Positions 14,801-23,882 of a stretch of 64,000 nt of DNA are shown here, piece by piece (positions within the stretch are counted from its first letter, which is position 1; every line of letters begins with the position of its first letter). Source of the stretch: Actinomycetota bacterium (GTDB taxonomy: Bacteria > Actinomycetota > Thermoleophilia > Solirubrobacterales > Solirubrobacteraceae). The position numbers and the translations under genes are program-made. Location: positions 62,001 through 126,000 of the forward strand of contig VAYS01000010.1 of assembly GCA_005883215.1 (NCBI GenBank), in the 5' to 3' direction. Below the pieces are notes generated by a model. It worked only from the letters and a program-made list of their open reading frames with translations. It was not told the origin of the DNA and did no database searches.

Positions 14801-16095
14801 ATGCCCCAGCAGCACATGGACCGGCTCAACGCCGTGGATGCGGCCTTCGTGCACCAGGAAGACCCCTGCAAGCACATGCACATCGGCGGGGTGGCGGTGT
14901 TCGATGGCCCACCTCCGCGTCACGACGAGTTCGTCGCGCACATCGAGTCGCGGCTCCCGCTCGTGCCCCGCTATCGCCAGAAGCTCGCCGCCCCGCCGCT
15001 CGGGCTCGGTCGCCAGCGCTGGATCGACGACCCGACCTTCAACCTCCAGTACCACGTCCGGCACACCGCGCTTCCCCGACCGGGTGACGAGGACCGTCTG
15101 TGCCGGCTCACCGGCCGGGTCTTCTCCCAGGCGCTGGCTCCGTCGCCGCGCTGGGCGACTGGGCTCGAGGCCTGGGCACCCTCCCGGTGCGGCTGGCCGG
15201 CGCCCTGGCCCGTCCGGAGAAGGCGCTGGCCGACGCGCGCGACGTGCTCGAAGGCATCGCCGAGATCGCCGTGCAGGGGGTGGCCCAGCCCGCCCCCGAC
15301 ACGCCTTTGAACATCGAGATCGGCCCCCACCGCAGCGTGATGTTCGAGTCCGCCTCGCTGGCCGAGCTCAAGGAGATCAAGGACGCCCTGGGGGGGACGG
15401 TCAACGACGTCGTGCTCGCGGTGGTGGCCGGGGCGCTCGGCCGCTTCTTTCACAGCCGCGGTCTGCGCACCGAGGGGCTGGAGCTGCGCGCCTGCGTGCC
15501 GATCTCGATCCGGGGGCGCGAGGACACGGGGACCCTCGGCAACCGCCTCACCCAGGTGACCACGCCGCTGCCGATCTATGTCGCCGACCCCGTCCAGCGC
15601 CTGCGTCGGGTGCGCCGCTCGATGGGCGACGTCAAGGAGTCCAAGCAGGCCCTGGGCGCGCGCACGATCTCCGAGCTGCAGGACTTTGCTCCCCCGACGA
15701 TCCTCGCCCAGGCCTCGCGCCTGAACTTCTCCTCGCGCTTTTACAACGTGCTGGTCACCAACGTGCCGGGGCCCCAGATGCCGCTGTATGTGCTCGGTCG
15801 CGAGCTACGCGCGATCTATCCGGTGGCGTTCCTGGCCGGCGACCGCGCCCTGGCCATCGCCGCGATGTCCTACAACGGCAGGGTCGACTTCGGGCTGATC
15901 GCCGACTTGGACGCGGTGCCCGATCTGGACGTGCTCGCCCGAGCGCACCGAGACTCCCTGGCCGAGCTGGTGACCGCCGCCCGCGAGGCCGCGACCCCCA
16001 CCACCAAGGCCACCGGCCGGTCCTCGGCCAAGCGCCGAGCGCCCGCTGCGGGGCGAAACGGCCGCTCGGCGACGCTCGAATCCGGCCGGGTGTGA
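14801..16095 (+). pseudogene. Wax ester synthase/diacylglycerol acyltransferase, frameshifted and missing catalytic motif
   Basis: The first 110 codons (from PQQHMDRLNAVDAAF to LCRLTGRVFSQ) match the N terminus of WS/DGAT acyltransferases. The rest of the family (from about GSVAALGDWARGLG through NDVVLAVVAGALGRF, the RACVPISIR region and NVPGPQMPLY) continues in another frame from about 15145 to the stop at 16095. Between them the conserved HHxxxDG acyl-transfer motif and the segment around it are absent, so a few hundred bases appear lost along with the frame. As given the gene cannot make an active enzyme. A GGAGGGAG site precedes the start. The alternative is an assembly error; two other genes in this window show the same kind of damage. 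Confidence 0.8.
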
Positions 16096-16994
16096 GCCCC
16101 GCCCCCTCCGGCGGGGAGTCGGCGGCGGTCGCCGCACCGCCGGGGGTAAAGCCGGGCAAGCGCCTGCGGCCCCGGCTCCACTACGAGCTCTTGACCTGCG
16201 GCTGGCGCGGGCACGAGCTGGTGGGAACCGACGCCGCCGAGCTCCGTCCCCAGGATCGCCTGTATGCCCTGGAGGCCGGCGGGACGCGCTGGCACCGCTG
16301 CCTGCGCTGTGACAGCTGGCTTCCCATCGTCCCGCCCGGGCATCCGCGCCGGCGCCATCCCCCCGAACGCTCGGAGATCGAGCTGCCGCTACGGGGGCGC
16401 CCGCTGCGCGACAAGATCGTCCTGCGGCTGATCGCCATCGACCGGGCCTTTCACTTCCTGGTGCTGGGCGCCGTGGCGATCGCGCTGTGGGTGTTCGCCG
16501 CCCACGAGCACGAGCTGCGCGACACCTTCTACAAGGTGCTGTCCGACCTCCAGGGACCGGTGGCCGCCTCCACCCAGCACCCGGTGGGGTGGGCGGGAAA
16601 GATCCACGACCTGCTCTCCGCCCGGGTGGGCACGCTCCACGCCGTGGCCCTGGCCGCCGCCGGCTACGCGGCGCTCGAGGGCGTCGAGGCGGTCGGCCTG
16701 TGGTTCGCCAGGCGCTGGGCCGAGTACCTGACCTTCCTGGCCACCACCGGGCTGCTGCCGCTCGAGGTCTACGAGCTCGCCCACCGCTTCTCGGTGCTGA
16801 AGATCATCGGCCTGATCATCAACCTCGCCGTAGTCGTCTACCTGCTGCGGGCCAAGCGGCTGTTCGGCTTGCGCGGGGGCGGGGCGGCCGAGCGGACCGA
16901 GCGCGAGCGCGATCTGGGCTGGGCGGCGGTGGAGCGAAACTCGGCCGTCCCGGCGCTGGTGGAGGCGCCTCGGGCGCGCGGCTCGCTAGCGTAG
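16092..16994 (+). CDS. DUF2127-family membrane protein
   Basis: A 300-residue protein beginning at a GTG that overlaps the previous stop (GTGA). The first 105 residues are soluble and contain two CxxC-like Cys pairs only loosely spaced (LLTCGWRGHE, WHRCLRCDSW), giving a possible metal-binding N-terminal domain. Four predicted membrane helices follow (about HFLVLGAVAIALWVF, LHAVALAAAGYAALEGVEAVGLW, YLTFLATTGLLPLEVYEL, LKIIGLIINLAVVVYLL), with the DUF2127 pattern ALEGVEAVGLW and the ending VYLLRAKRLFG. Function unknown. Its coupling to the broken acyltransferase means its translation may be reduced if that frame terminates early. Confidence 0.78.
   Translation: MSPAPSGGESAAVAAPPGVKPGKRLRPRLHYELLTCGWRGHELVGTDAAELRPQDRLYALEAGGTRWHRCLRCDSWLPIVPPGHPRRRHPPERSEIELPLRGRPLRDKIVLRLIAIDRAFHFLVLGAVAIALWVFAAHEHELRDTFYKVLSDLQGPVAASTQHPVGWAGKIHDLLSARVGTLHAVALAAAGYAALEGVEAVGLWFARRWAEYLTFLATTGLLPLEVYELAHRFSVLKIIGLIINLAVVVYLLRAKRLFGLRGGGAAERTERERDLGWAAVERNSAVPALVEAPRARGSLA
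16987..16992 (+). promoter_or_regulatory. Probable -10 (TAGCGT) of the ADH/ALDH operon
   Basis: TAGCGT ends 9 bases before the ATG at 17002 with no ribosome binding site between them, so a leaderless or very short-leader transcript is likely. The element lies within the last codons of the preceding gene. Confidence 0.4.
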
Positions 16995-17001
16995 GCCCGC
17001 G

Positions 17002-18036
17002 ATGCAGGCGGTCACCTTCCAGGGTCCGGGACAGGTCGCGCTCGAGGAGCGCCCCGAGCCCGAGCTGCTGGCGCCCGACGACGCCGTCGTGCGGGTCAAG
17101 GCCACCGGGGTGTGCGGGTCTGACCTGCACATCTACCACGGCCGCGTGGTGATCGAGGAGGGCTTCACGCTCGGACACGAGTACGTCGGCGAGGTGGTGG
17201 CGGCCGGCGACGCGGTCACCAGCGTGGCGGTCGGCGATCGCGTCCTCGGATGCTTTCAGTGCGCCTGCGGGGCGTGCTTCTTCTGCCGCCGCGGCGAGTA
17301 CCACAAGTGCGACGAGTCGCGGACCTTCGGCCACGGGGCAACGCTCGGGAACCTGGCCGGCACCCAGGCCGAGCTCGCGCTGGTGCCCCGCGCCAACCTG
17401 ACCCTGCGCCGGGTGCCCGCCGGCCTCTCCGACGAGGCGGCGCTGTTCGCGGGCGACGTGATGGGCACCGGCTATCACGCGGCGGTGAGCGCTCCCGTCC
17501 GGCCCGGCGACACCGTGGCGGTGCTGGGGCTGGGCCCGGTCGGGCTGTGCGCGGTGCAGGCCGCCCGCGTGGCGGGGGCCGCCGAGGTGGTCGCGGTCGA
17601 CTCGGTGGCCGAGCGCCTGGCGATGGCCGAGCAGTTCGGCGCCCGGCCGGTGCACCTCACCGACCAGGACCCGCGGGCGGAAGTCAAGTCCGCCACCGAG
17701 GGCCGCGGCGTCGATGTCGCCGTCGACGCTGTCGGAGACCCCCGGGCGCTCGAGCTAGCGATCCGGCTCGCGCGCAAGTCCGGGACGGTGTCGGTGGTCG
17801 GCGTCTACGCCGAGCGGTGCGAGGTGCACATGGGGCTGGCCTGGATCAAGGCCCTGACCGTGCGCACCGGGCATGCCAACGTGATCGCCCACCTGGACCC
17901 CGTGCTGGCGCTGATGGCCGCCGGGCGGCTGGACCCCGCGCCGCTGGTCACCCACCACCTGCCGCTGGCCGAGGCCCCCCAGGCCTACGCGCTCTACGAT
18001 CGGCGCGAGGCGCTGAAGATCGTGCTGGAGCCGTGA
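17002..18036 (+). CDS. Zinc-dependent alcohol dehydrogenase (MDR family)
   Basis: A 344-residue medium-chain dehydrogenase. Catalytic zinc ligands are Cys38 (TGVCGSDLH) and His59-Glu60 (GHEYVGE). A structural-zinc lobe is Cys-rich (CFQCACGACFFCRRGEYHKC, residues 84-103). The Rossmann motif GLGPVG binds NAD(P), followed by the acidic VVAVDSV, which favours NAD. It should oxidise an alcohol or polyol, or run in reverse; the closest recalled relatives are threonine/sorbitol dehydrogenase-like enzymes. The start is set by domain position and the TAGCGT nine bases upstream. It overlaps the aldehyde dehydrogenase by four bases (GTGA), so alcohol to aldehyde to acid is a likely two-step route. Confidence 0.9.
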   Translation: MQAVTFQGPGQVALEERPEPELLAPDDAVVRVKATGVCGSDLHIYHGRVVIEEGFTLGHEYVGEVVAAGDAVTSVAVGDRVLGCFQCACGACFFCRRGEYHKCDESRTFGHGATLGNLAGTQAELALVPRANLTLRRVPAGLSDEAALFAGDVMGTGYHAAVSAPVRPGDTVAVLGLGPVGLCAVQAARVAGAAEVVAVDSVAERLAMAEQFGARPVHLTDQDPRAEVKSATEGRGVDVAVDAVGDPRALELAIRLARKSGTVSVVGVYAERCEVHMGLAWIKALTVRTGHANVIAHLDPVLALMAAGRLDPAPLVTHHLPLAEAPQAYALYDRREALKIVLEP

Positions 18037-19532
18037 CCGCCGCCACCACCCTGCCCGACGCGGTGCTGCCCGAGGTGCGCGAGTTCCTCGCCGCCGAGCA
18101 CCTGCTGCTGATCGACGGAGAGCGCGTCGCCGCCGCCGACGGACGCACCTTCGAGACCCTTGACCCGGCCACCGGTGGGCGCCTGGCCGAGGTCGCCCAC
18201 GCTGGTTCCGAGGACGTCGACCGCGCCGCTCGCGCGGCGCGCGCCGCGTTCGCCGAGGACTCGGACTGGCGGCGGATGTCGGCCGCCGACCGCGGGCGTC
18301 GCCTGGAGCGGCTCGCCGCCCTGGTCGAGGATCACGCCGAGGAGCTCGCCCAGCTCGAGACGTTGGACAACGGCAAGCCGGTGAAGTACGCCCGCGCGGT
18401 CGATGTCGCCTCGGCCGCCTCCCATCTGCGCTACTTCGCCGGGTGGCCCACCAAGGTCCAGGGCAACGTGATCCCGGTCGAGACGCCCCACACGCTCTGC
18501 TACACGCTGAGCGAGCCGGTCGGCGTCTGCGGGCAGATCATCCCCTGGAACTACCCGCTGCTGATGGCGGCGTGGAAGGTCGCGCCGGCCCTGGCCGCCG
18601 GCTGCACCTCGGTGCTCAAGCCGGCCGAGCAGACCCCGCTCAGCGCGCTGCGCCTGGGGGAGCTGGCGCTCGAGGCGGGCATTCCGGCCGGGGTGCTCAA
18701 CGTCATCACCGGCGACGGCGAGACCGGCGCCGCGCTGGTCGAGCACCCCGAGGTGGACAAGATCGCCTTCACCGGCTCGACCGCGGTGGGGCGCGAGATC
18801 GGGGCCAAGGCCGGTCGCGCGCTCAAGCGCCTTACGCTCGAGCTGGGCGGCAAGTCGCCCAACATCATCCTCCCCGACGCCGACCTCGAGGCGGCGATCA
18901 AGGGCTCCTTTCAGGCCATCTACTTCAACGCCGGGCAGGCGTGCAACGCGGGCTCACGCCTGTTCGTGCCGCACCAGCGCTTCGACGAGGTCGTCTCGGC
19001 GCTGGCCGAGCAGGCGGCCCAGACCACGCCCGGGCCCGGGCTGGAGAAGGGGACCTTCGTCGGCCCCCTGGTCTCGGCCGAGCAGCACGAGCGCGTCGCC
19101 GGCTACATCGACCGCGGGCGGGACGAGGGCGCCGAGCTGGTGGCCGGCGGGGGTACCGACCTGGGCGACGGCGGCTTCTTCGTAGAACCAACGCTGTTTA
19201 CGGCCACCTCCGACGACCTCCAAATAGCTCGCGAGGAGATCTTCGGGCCCGTGCTCGTCGCCCTGCCCTACGAGTCCCTGGAGGAGGTTGCCGAGCGCGC
19301 CAACGACACCGACTACGGCCTGGCCGCCGGCGTGTGGACCCGCGACGTGGCCAACGCGCACCGGCTCGCCTCGCTGCTGCGCGCCGGCTCGGTGTACGTG
19401 AACACCTGGAGCCCGAGCGACCCCGGCGCCCCGTTCGGGGGCTTCAAGGCCTCGGGCATCGGGCGCGAGCACGGCCACGATGGCCTGCGGGCCTACCTGG
19501 AGACCAAGACGGTCTGGGTTTCGCTGCGCTGA
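18033..19532 (+). CDS. NAD(P)-dependent aldehyde dehydrogenase
   Basis: A 499-residue aldehyde dehydrogenase superfamily member of normal length. Visible landmarks are PWNYPLLM (cofactor), KPAEQTPLSAL, the glycine motif FTGSTAVGREIG, the general base Glu in LELGGKSPN, the catalytic Cys in GQACNAGSR and EEIFGPV near the C-terminal end. It oxidises an aldehyde to the acid in the cytoplasm. Start GTG overlaps the alcohol dehydrogenase stop, so the two enzymes are co-translated. A GC-rich hairpin follows directly after the stop. Substrate is not predictable; pairing suggests it takes the product of the neighbouring ADH. Confidence 0.93.
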   Translation: MTAATTLPDAVLPEVREFLAAEHLLLIDGERVAAADGRTFETLDPATGGRLAEVAHAGSEDVDRAARAARAAFAEDSDWRRMSAADRGRRLERLAALVEDHAEELAQLETLDNGKPVKYARAVDVASAASHLRYFAGWPTKVQGNVIPVETPHTLCYTLSEPVGVCGQIIPWNYPLLMAAWKVAPALAAGCTSVLKPAEQTPLSALRLGELALEAGIPAGVLNVITGDGETGAALVEHPEVDKIAFTGSTAVGREIGAKAGRALKRLTLELGGKSPNIILPDADLEAAIKGSFQAIYFNAGQACNAGSRLFVPHQRFDEVVSALAEQAAQTTPGPGLEKGTFVGPLVSAEQHERVAGYIDRGRDEGAELVAGGGTDLGDGGFFVEPTLFTATSDDLQIAREEIFGPVLVALPYESLEEVAERANDTDYGLAAGVWTRDVANAHRLASLLRAGSVYVNTWSPSDPGAPFGGFKASGIGREHGHDGLRAYLETKTVWVSLR

Positions 19533-19552
19533 GCGCGCCCCGCAGGGCGCGC
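19533..19552 (+). terminator. GC-rich hairpin after the ADH/ALDH operon
   Basis: GCGCGCCC (19533-19540) pairs perfectly with GGGCGCGC (19545-19552) around the loop CGCA, one base after the stop codon. No T-run follows, so it is a Rho-type or weak intrinsic terminator at best. Confidence 0.5.
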
Positions 19553-19639
19553 CCATCCCGCGGCGCGTGAGGGCGATTCACTGGCTGGCCGTCGAGGGTG
19601 GGTAGTCACAAACCTCTCAGGTCGTTCGTTGTTGAGGTG

Positions 19640-21289
19640 ATGGCACGTCGGAGGAGGCGATTTGGTGCCAGAGAGGGGGCATTGCTCGCGGCAGCGGCGC
19701 TCTTGCTCTGCGCTGCCCCCAACGCCGGTGCGACCACCTCGTTCATGTGGACGGGCGGCTCAGGCACCAACTGGAGCACGGCGGCCAACTGGGGCGGTAC
19801 GGCTCCCGCAGCGGCCGATGGCACTGTCGACCTCACCTTCCCCGGCACGGCGTGCACGCCCGCCTGCGCAACCACAACCGACGACATCGCCAACCTCACG
19901 GTTGGCACACTGACGCTTGCCAACAAAGTCGTCGCCTCTTCGGGCGGGCCCCCGCCACCTCCCCAGTCGCCGAGCAGCTACTCGGTCACGGGCAGCCAGG
20001 CGCTCACGCTCACCGGCGGCATCGACGTCGTTACCAGCAGCACCGGCTCGGGCACCGGGGTGAGCTCCTCGCCGATGGACGTCTCTGTCCCCATCGTCCT
20101 CGGCGCCGACAACTCGTGGTCGCTGGGAGCCGACTCGTCGCTGGGAATGCCCGACGCGATCACCGGCGCCCACGCCCTCAACGTCGCGCTCGCGGGGTCT
20201 TTCGGGATGCAGTCGGTCGAGGTTGGGCCCCTGACGATCACCGGCTCGGGTGGCGCGGCAGGCGTGTTCTTCGGAGCGCCAGGGGTCGACGGCGATCTCA
20301 ACGGCACGAGCGGCCAACCCGTTAATCTGAGCCATGTCTTCCTGGAGGAACGGGGCACTACCGGCCCGCTGACGTTCAGCGACGGATACCTGCTCGTCGG
20401 TATTCCTGGGTTCGGGGGCCAGCTGCACACAACCGGCGCGCTGACGCTTAGCGGTGCGACCAGCGTCGAGTTCGACGAGCCGCCGCCGGGCGCCAGCTCG
20501 CCGGAGATCACGACCGCCGGCGCCGCCAACCTCGGCTCGGCCACGCTGAGAATCGCCGAGTCCTGCCCGTCGCCGGGCACGGTCTTCACGCTCGTCCAGG
20601 CGCAGGGCGGCATCTCGGGAGTGTTTACCGATCTGACCGGCGCCCCGATCACCAACGGCGAGACGATCCAGCCCGCCGCCGGCTCGTGTGGAAGCTCGAG
20701 TTCGCCGTTGCCGCTTCGCATCGACTACGCGGCCAACGCCGTGACCGCGACCGTGCTGTCCTCCGCCGCGTCCAGCCAGCAGAGTTCGAGTTCTGCCTCC
20801 CAGCAACCGCTCGCCAACCCAAGTGTCCCCAATCCATACCCCGGCCCTGGGCCGACCTCGCCGCCGGCCCCGCTGACGGCCGGCGTGGACGCCGGGAGGA
20901 CGGCGCGCGAACTGCTGGATGGAATGGTCCTCTTCTCGCGCAGACAGCGGCACGCCCACAGCAGCGGCTTGCTCACCTCTCGCGGAGCGGCCCTGTCGTT
21001 TACCGGCCTTGAATCAGGCGTGCTCCAGGTCCACCTCGTCGACCGCTCGCCCGCTCCAGCGCACACTGGGCGTGCCGTCGCCGCCGCAACCACCATCGCG
21101 CGCGGCGCACAGCGCGTCGGCGCCTCGGGTAGGGCCGCGGTGACGCTGCGGGCCACACCGAGAGGGAAGCTTCTCCTCCGCCGAGCTCGTCGCCAGCGCC
21201 GAAGCGTCAAGCTGTTGCTGGCGGCACGACTGGTGCCCGCGAGCGGAACGCCGATTAGCCGCACACTCGCGGTCAGACTGCGCCCCTGA
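19640..21289 (+). CDS. Secreted protein with autotransporter-like beta-repeat start
   Basis: About 549 residues. ATG at 19640 gives an ideal signal peptide (MARRRRRF, hydrophobic LLAAAALLLCA, cleavage after AGA); an in-frame GTG at 19598 would place 14 residues before it. The mature part begins FMWTGGSGTNWSTAANWGG, a motif seen in passenger-type beta-helix proteins, and continues Gly/Ser/Thr-rich with alternating hydrophobic residues, as in beta-solenoids. A Ser/Gln/Pro linker (SSAASSQQSSSSASQQ) leads to a basic C-terminal domain of about 120 residues ending in SRTLAVRLRP. No transmembrane anchor, sortase motif or autotransporter barrel is present. Function unknown, probably cell surface or extracellular. 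Confidence 0.7.
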   Translation: MARRRRRFGAREGALLAAAALLLCAAPNAGATTSFMWTGGSGTNWSTAANWGGTAPAAADGTVDLTFPGTACTPACATTTDDIANLTVGTLTLANKVVASSGGPPPPPQSPSSYSVTGSQALTLTGGIDVVTSSTGSGTGVSSSPMDVSVPIVLGADNSWSLGADSSLGMPDAITGAHALNVALAGSFGMQSVEVGPLTITGSGGAAGVFFGAPGVDGDLNGTSGQPVNLSHVFLEERGTTGPLTFSDGYLLVGIPGFGGQLHTTGALTLSGATSVEFDEPPPGASSPEITTAGAANLGSATLRIAESCPSPGTVFTLVQAQGGISGVFTDLTGAPITNGETIQPAAGSCGSSSSPLPLRIDYAANAVTATVLSSAASSQQSSSSASQQPLANPSVPNPYPGPGPTSPPAPLTAGVDAGRTARELLDGMVLFSRRQRHAHSSGLLTSRGAALSFTGLESGVLQVHLVDRSPAPAHTGRAVAAATTIARGAQRVGASGRAAVTLRATPRGKLLLRRARRQRRSVKLLLAARLVPASGTPISRTLAVRLRP

Positions 21290-21428
21290 CGGGAAACGAG
21301 CGGCGCACTTGATCCGGCCCGTGCCCGGGGCGACGCCACGGCCGTAGCTCTACGGCGTGATCGCCGCGCTCGAGCCTCACGCCGACGAGCTCCGGCTCAA
21401 GGGCTCCGGCCGAGGCTAAGGAGCGCGG

Positions 21429-22466
21429 CTACTCGGCGGCCGAGGGCTCGGCGCTGCGCGCGGCCACCGGCTCCCACTGCGCCTCGGCGAGGTCTCCCTG
21501 GGGCATGCCCTCGGGGGTGGGCACCTCGGGGGTGTCGCGCAGATACCACTCGGCGTCCAGGGCGGCCACACAGCCCGAGCCGGCGGCGGTGACCGCCTGG
21601 CGGTAGGTGCGGTCGACCAGGTCGCCGGCGGCGAACACGCCCGGGCGGTTGGTCCGGGTGGACTTGCCCTCGGTGAGCACGTAGCCGTCCTCGTCGCTGT
21701 GCACCTGATCCCGCACGATCTCCGACTGGGGCACGTGGCCGATGGCCACGAAGGCGCCGTCGGCCGCCAGCTCGCGCTGCTCGCCGCTGTCCACGTGGCG
21801 CAGGTGGGCGGTGGCCAGGGCATCGCCCTCGCCCGCCGCGAGCTCCTCGACCACATAGGGGGTCAGGAACTCGATGTTGTCCTCCTCGCGCGCGCGCTCG
21901 AGCATGATCTTCGAGGCCCGGAACTCCTCGCGGCGATGCACCACGGTGACCTTGGCGGCGAACTTGGACAGGAAGATCGCCTCCTCCATCGCCGAGTCCC
22001 CGCCTCCGACGACGATCACGTGCTTGTCCTTGAAGAATGCGGCGTCGCAGGTGGCGCAGTAGGACACGCCGCGGCCAGCGAGCTCCTCCTCACCGCGAAT
22101 CTCCAGCTTGCGGTGCTCGGCCCCCATGGCCAGGATCACGGTGCGCGCCCGGTGCTCGTCGGAGCCCACCCACACGCGGTGCACCCCGCCGGGCTCGGAG
22201 GCCAGCTTCACCTTGGTGACCTGGTCGGTCAGATAACGCGCGCCGAAGCGCTCGGCCTGGTCGCGCAGCTGCTGCATCATCTCCGGGCCCTGAACGCCGT
22301 CGGGGTAGCCGGGGTAGTTCTCGACGTCGGTGGTCTGCTGCAGCAACCCGCCCCACATGAACCCCTCGATCACCAGCGGCGAGAGGTTGGCGCGCGCGGT
22401 ATACAGCGCGGCGGTGTAGCCCGCCGGCCCACTGCCCACGATGATCACGTTCTCGACCTCTGGCAT
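21429..22466 (-). CDS. trxB: Thioredoxin-disulfide reductase
   Basis: A 345-residue low-molecular-weight thioredoxin reductase. FAD motif GSGPAGYTAALYTARA, redox motif CATC (YCATCDAAFF), NADPH motif GGGDSAMEEA with VVHRR for the phosphate, and the final FAD motif GVFAAGDLVDRTYRQAVTAAG are all present. It reduces thioredoxin with NADPH. A C-terminal tail of about 30 residues beyond the normal end is rich in Pro, Glu and Ala. The start ATG at 22466 has GAGGG upstream. Upstream is an AT-rich promoter-like island. Thioredoxin itself is not in the window. It converges with the secreted-protein gene. Confidence 0.95.
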   Translation of the reverse strand: MPEVENVIIVGSGPAGYTAALYTARANLSPLVIEGFMWGGLLQQTTDVENYPGYPDGVQGPEMMQQLRDQAERFGARYLTDQVTKVKLASEPGGVHRVWVGSDEHRARTVILAMGAEHRKLEIRGEEELAGRGVSYCATCDAAFFKDKHVIVVGGGDSAMEEAIFLSKFAAKVTVVHRREEFRASKIMLERAREEDNIEFLTPYVVEELAAGEGDALATAHLRHVDSGEQRELAADGAFVAIGHVPQSEIVRDQVHSDEDGYVLTEGKSTRTNRPGVFAAGDLVDRTYRQAVTAAGSGCVAALDAEWYLRDTPEVPTPEGMPQGDLAEAQWEPVAARSAEPSAAE

Positions 22467-22502
22467 CGGCCCTCGTTTCTTACCCGGCGTCAGCTCTCTG
22501 CT

Positions 22503-22530
22503 TCTTACTTTACTTTTTATAGTATAGAGC
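22503..22530 (-). promoter_or_regulatory. AT-rich promoter island of trxB
   Basis: About 28 bases of almost pure A/T in a very GC-rich neighbourhood, reading TATACTATAAAAAGTAAAG towards trxB. TATACT or TATAAA would serve as -10, giving a leader of roughly 40-50 bases. No SigR-type GGAAT/GTT pair was recognised. Confidence 0.5.
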
Positions 22531-22539
22531 CTCGGCGCG

Positions 22540-22587
22540 GGCGGTGCCGCCCCCGCCGGGACGGGGCGCCCGCGGCGGGGCACCGCC
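22540..22587 (-). terminator. Long imperfect hairpin after the flippase-like gene
   Basis: GGCGGTGCC (22540-22548) and GGCACCGCC (22579-22587) are perfect 9-base complements enclosing a GC-rich, self-pairing interior. On the minus strand it follows the stop at 22605 and is followed by the AT-rich island, so it probably ends the PAP2/flippase-like transcript. Confidence 0.45.
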
Positions 22588-22604
22588 GACGTGCGCCCCA
22601 GCGC

Positions 22605-23882
22605 TCACGCCGGCGCCGGCCGGCGGTGGGCCTCGGTCCGCGCGCGGGCCACCTCCCCCACCCATTCGCGCACCGTGCGCCGCAGCTGGAAGTAGGCGAC
22701 GAGCCCCGGCACGCTCGGCAGCCAGAAGGCGAACAGGCGGTACATGAGCACGGCCACCAGGGCCAGGCTGCCGCTGACCCCGAAGGCCGCGAAGGCGCCG
22801 ATCATCCCCCCGTCGACGGCGCCGATGCCGCCGGGGACGGGCAGCAGGTTGGCGAGCAGGCCGACGAAGTAGGCCTGGATGAGCACGGCCACCGGCGGCG
22901 GCTCGCCAAACGCCCGAAAGCACGCGTACAGCACGCCGATGTTGAACGCCCACCAGCCCACCGTCCCCAACAGCGCCCAATCCGGGTGCCGCAGCTTGTA
23001 GAGGGCAAAGCGCACGCCGCCCGAAAGCGAGGCCGGACCGGTGGCCAGGCGCCGCAGCAAGCCCGCCAGGCGCTGGTTCTTGGGGGTGAAGCGGCCCAGG
23101 CGCCGCTCCAGGTCCTCGGGCACCAGCCCGATGGCCAGGAACACGACGATCACGGCGATGCCGAGGATCGCCGGCACGACCGTGACGGCGAACGGGTTAG
23201 GGCCGTGGAACAGGTGGGTGCGCAGCCCCAGCCCGCACACGACCATGGCCACCATGTAGACGAGGTACATGATGACCAGGAACGCGATCATCCGCTCGGC
23301 CACCTCGCGCCGGTCCATCCCCGAGCGCCGCAGCGCCCACGCGGTCAGCACCACCCCGCCCGCGCCGCCGGCGGCGAACAGCCGCGTCGCCGCCAGGCTG
23401 GCCATCGTGATCTTGTAGCTGTCGCGGTAGCTGATCGGCGACCCCGGGGGTACGTGGATCCCCTGAAAGATCGCGATGTAGCTGGCCATCGAGACCACCT
23501 GCATCGCCGCGGCCACCCCCAGCCACCAGGCATTGCCCTCGGCCAGGCGGTCCCACGTGCCCTTGACCCCGCTGAGCTGGGGTAGGACGAAGTACAGGAA
23601 GGCGGCGACCGAGACGATGAAGATCCCCCCGGCGATGAGCCGGTTGCGCGTGACGTGCACACGCGGCATGTCCTCTTCCTCGACCGCGTCGAAGCGCTCG
23701 CGCAGCGAGCGCCGCTCGTGCAGGATGCGCTCGCACTCCTCCTGGCTCACCTGCCCCGGAGCGGCGCCCGGCGCGTGCGTAGCCGGCGCCTCGGCCTCGA
23801 CCGCGGGCTCGGGGCCGTCGGGCATCTCGTTGGGGGCGGCCCCCGCCTGACTGCCCGAGCGGATCGGTCGCTCGCTCGTCAT
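22605..23882 (-). CDS. Lysylphosphatidylglycerol synthase TM-domain (flippase-like) protein
   Basis: A 425-residue integral membrane protein of the LPG_synthase_TM/UPF0104 family. Residues 1-75 are hydrophilic and acidic; about eight helices follow, with the family patterns AATRLFAAGGAGGVVLTAWALRR, then GLLANLLPVPGGIGAVDGGM and FWLPSVPGLVAYFQLRR. No aminoacyl-transferase domain is attached, so it is a stand-alone membrane part, a group thought to move lipids across the membrane. Its ATG overlaps the PAP2 gene stop (ATGA), implying a shared lipid or glycolipid role. Which lipid is unknown. Confidence 0.85.
   Translation of the reverse strand: MTSERPIRSGSQAGAAPNEMPDGPEPAVEAEAPATHAPGAAPGQVSQEECERILHERRSLRERFDAVEEEDMPRVHVTRNRLIAGGIFIVSVAAFLYFVLPQLSGVKGTWDRLAEGNAWWLGVAAAMQVVSMASYIAIFQGIHVPPGSPISYRDSYKITMASLAATRLFAAGGAGGVVLTAWALRRSGMDRREVAERMIAFLVIMYLVYMVAMVVCGLGLRTHLFHGPNPFAVTVVPAILGIAVIVVFLAIGLVPEDLERRLGRFTPKNQRLAGLLRRLATGPASLSGGVRFALYKLRHPDWALLGTVGWWAFNIGVLYACFRAFGEPPPVAVLIQAYFVGLLANLLPVPGGIGAVDGGMIGAFAAFGVSGSLALVAVLMYRLFAFWLPSVPGLVAYFQLRRTVREWVGEVARARTEAHRRPAPA

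Noticed and set aside
14457-16994. A long plus-strand frame covering the wax synthase region
   Set aside because: Only its last part (from 16092) is real, as the DUF2127 gene. The earlier part is non-coding frame of the broken acyltransferase.
21357-21419. A 20-residue ORF between the secreted-protein gene and trxB
   Set aside because: No ribosome binding site, no recognisable sequence and a length expected by chance; the 139-base gap seems empty.
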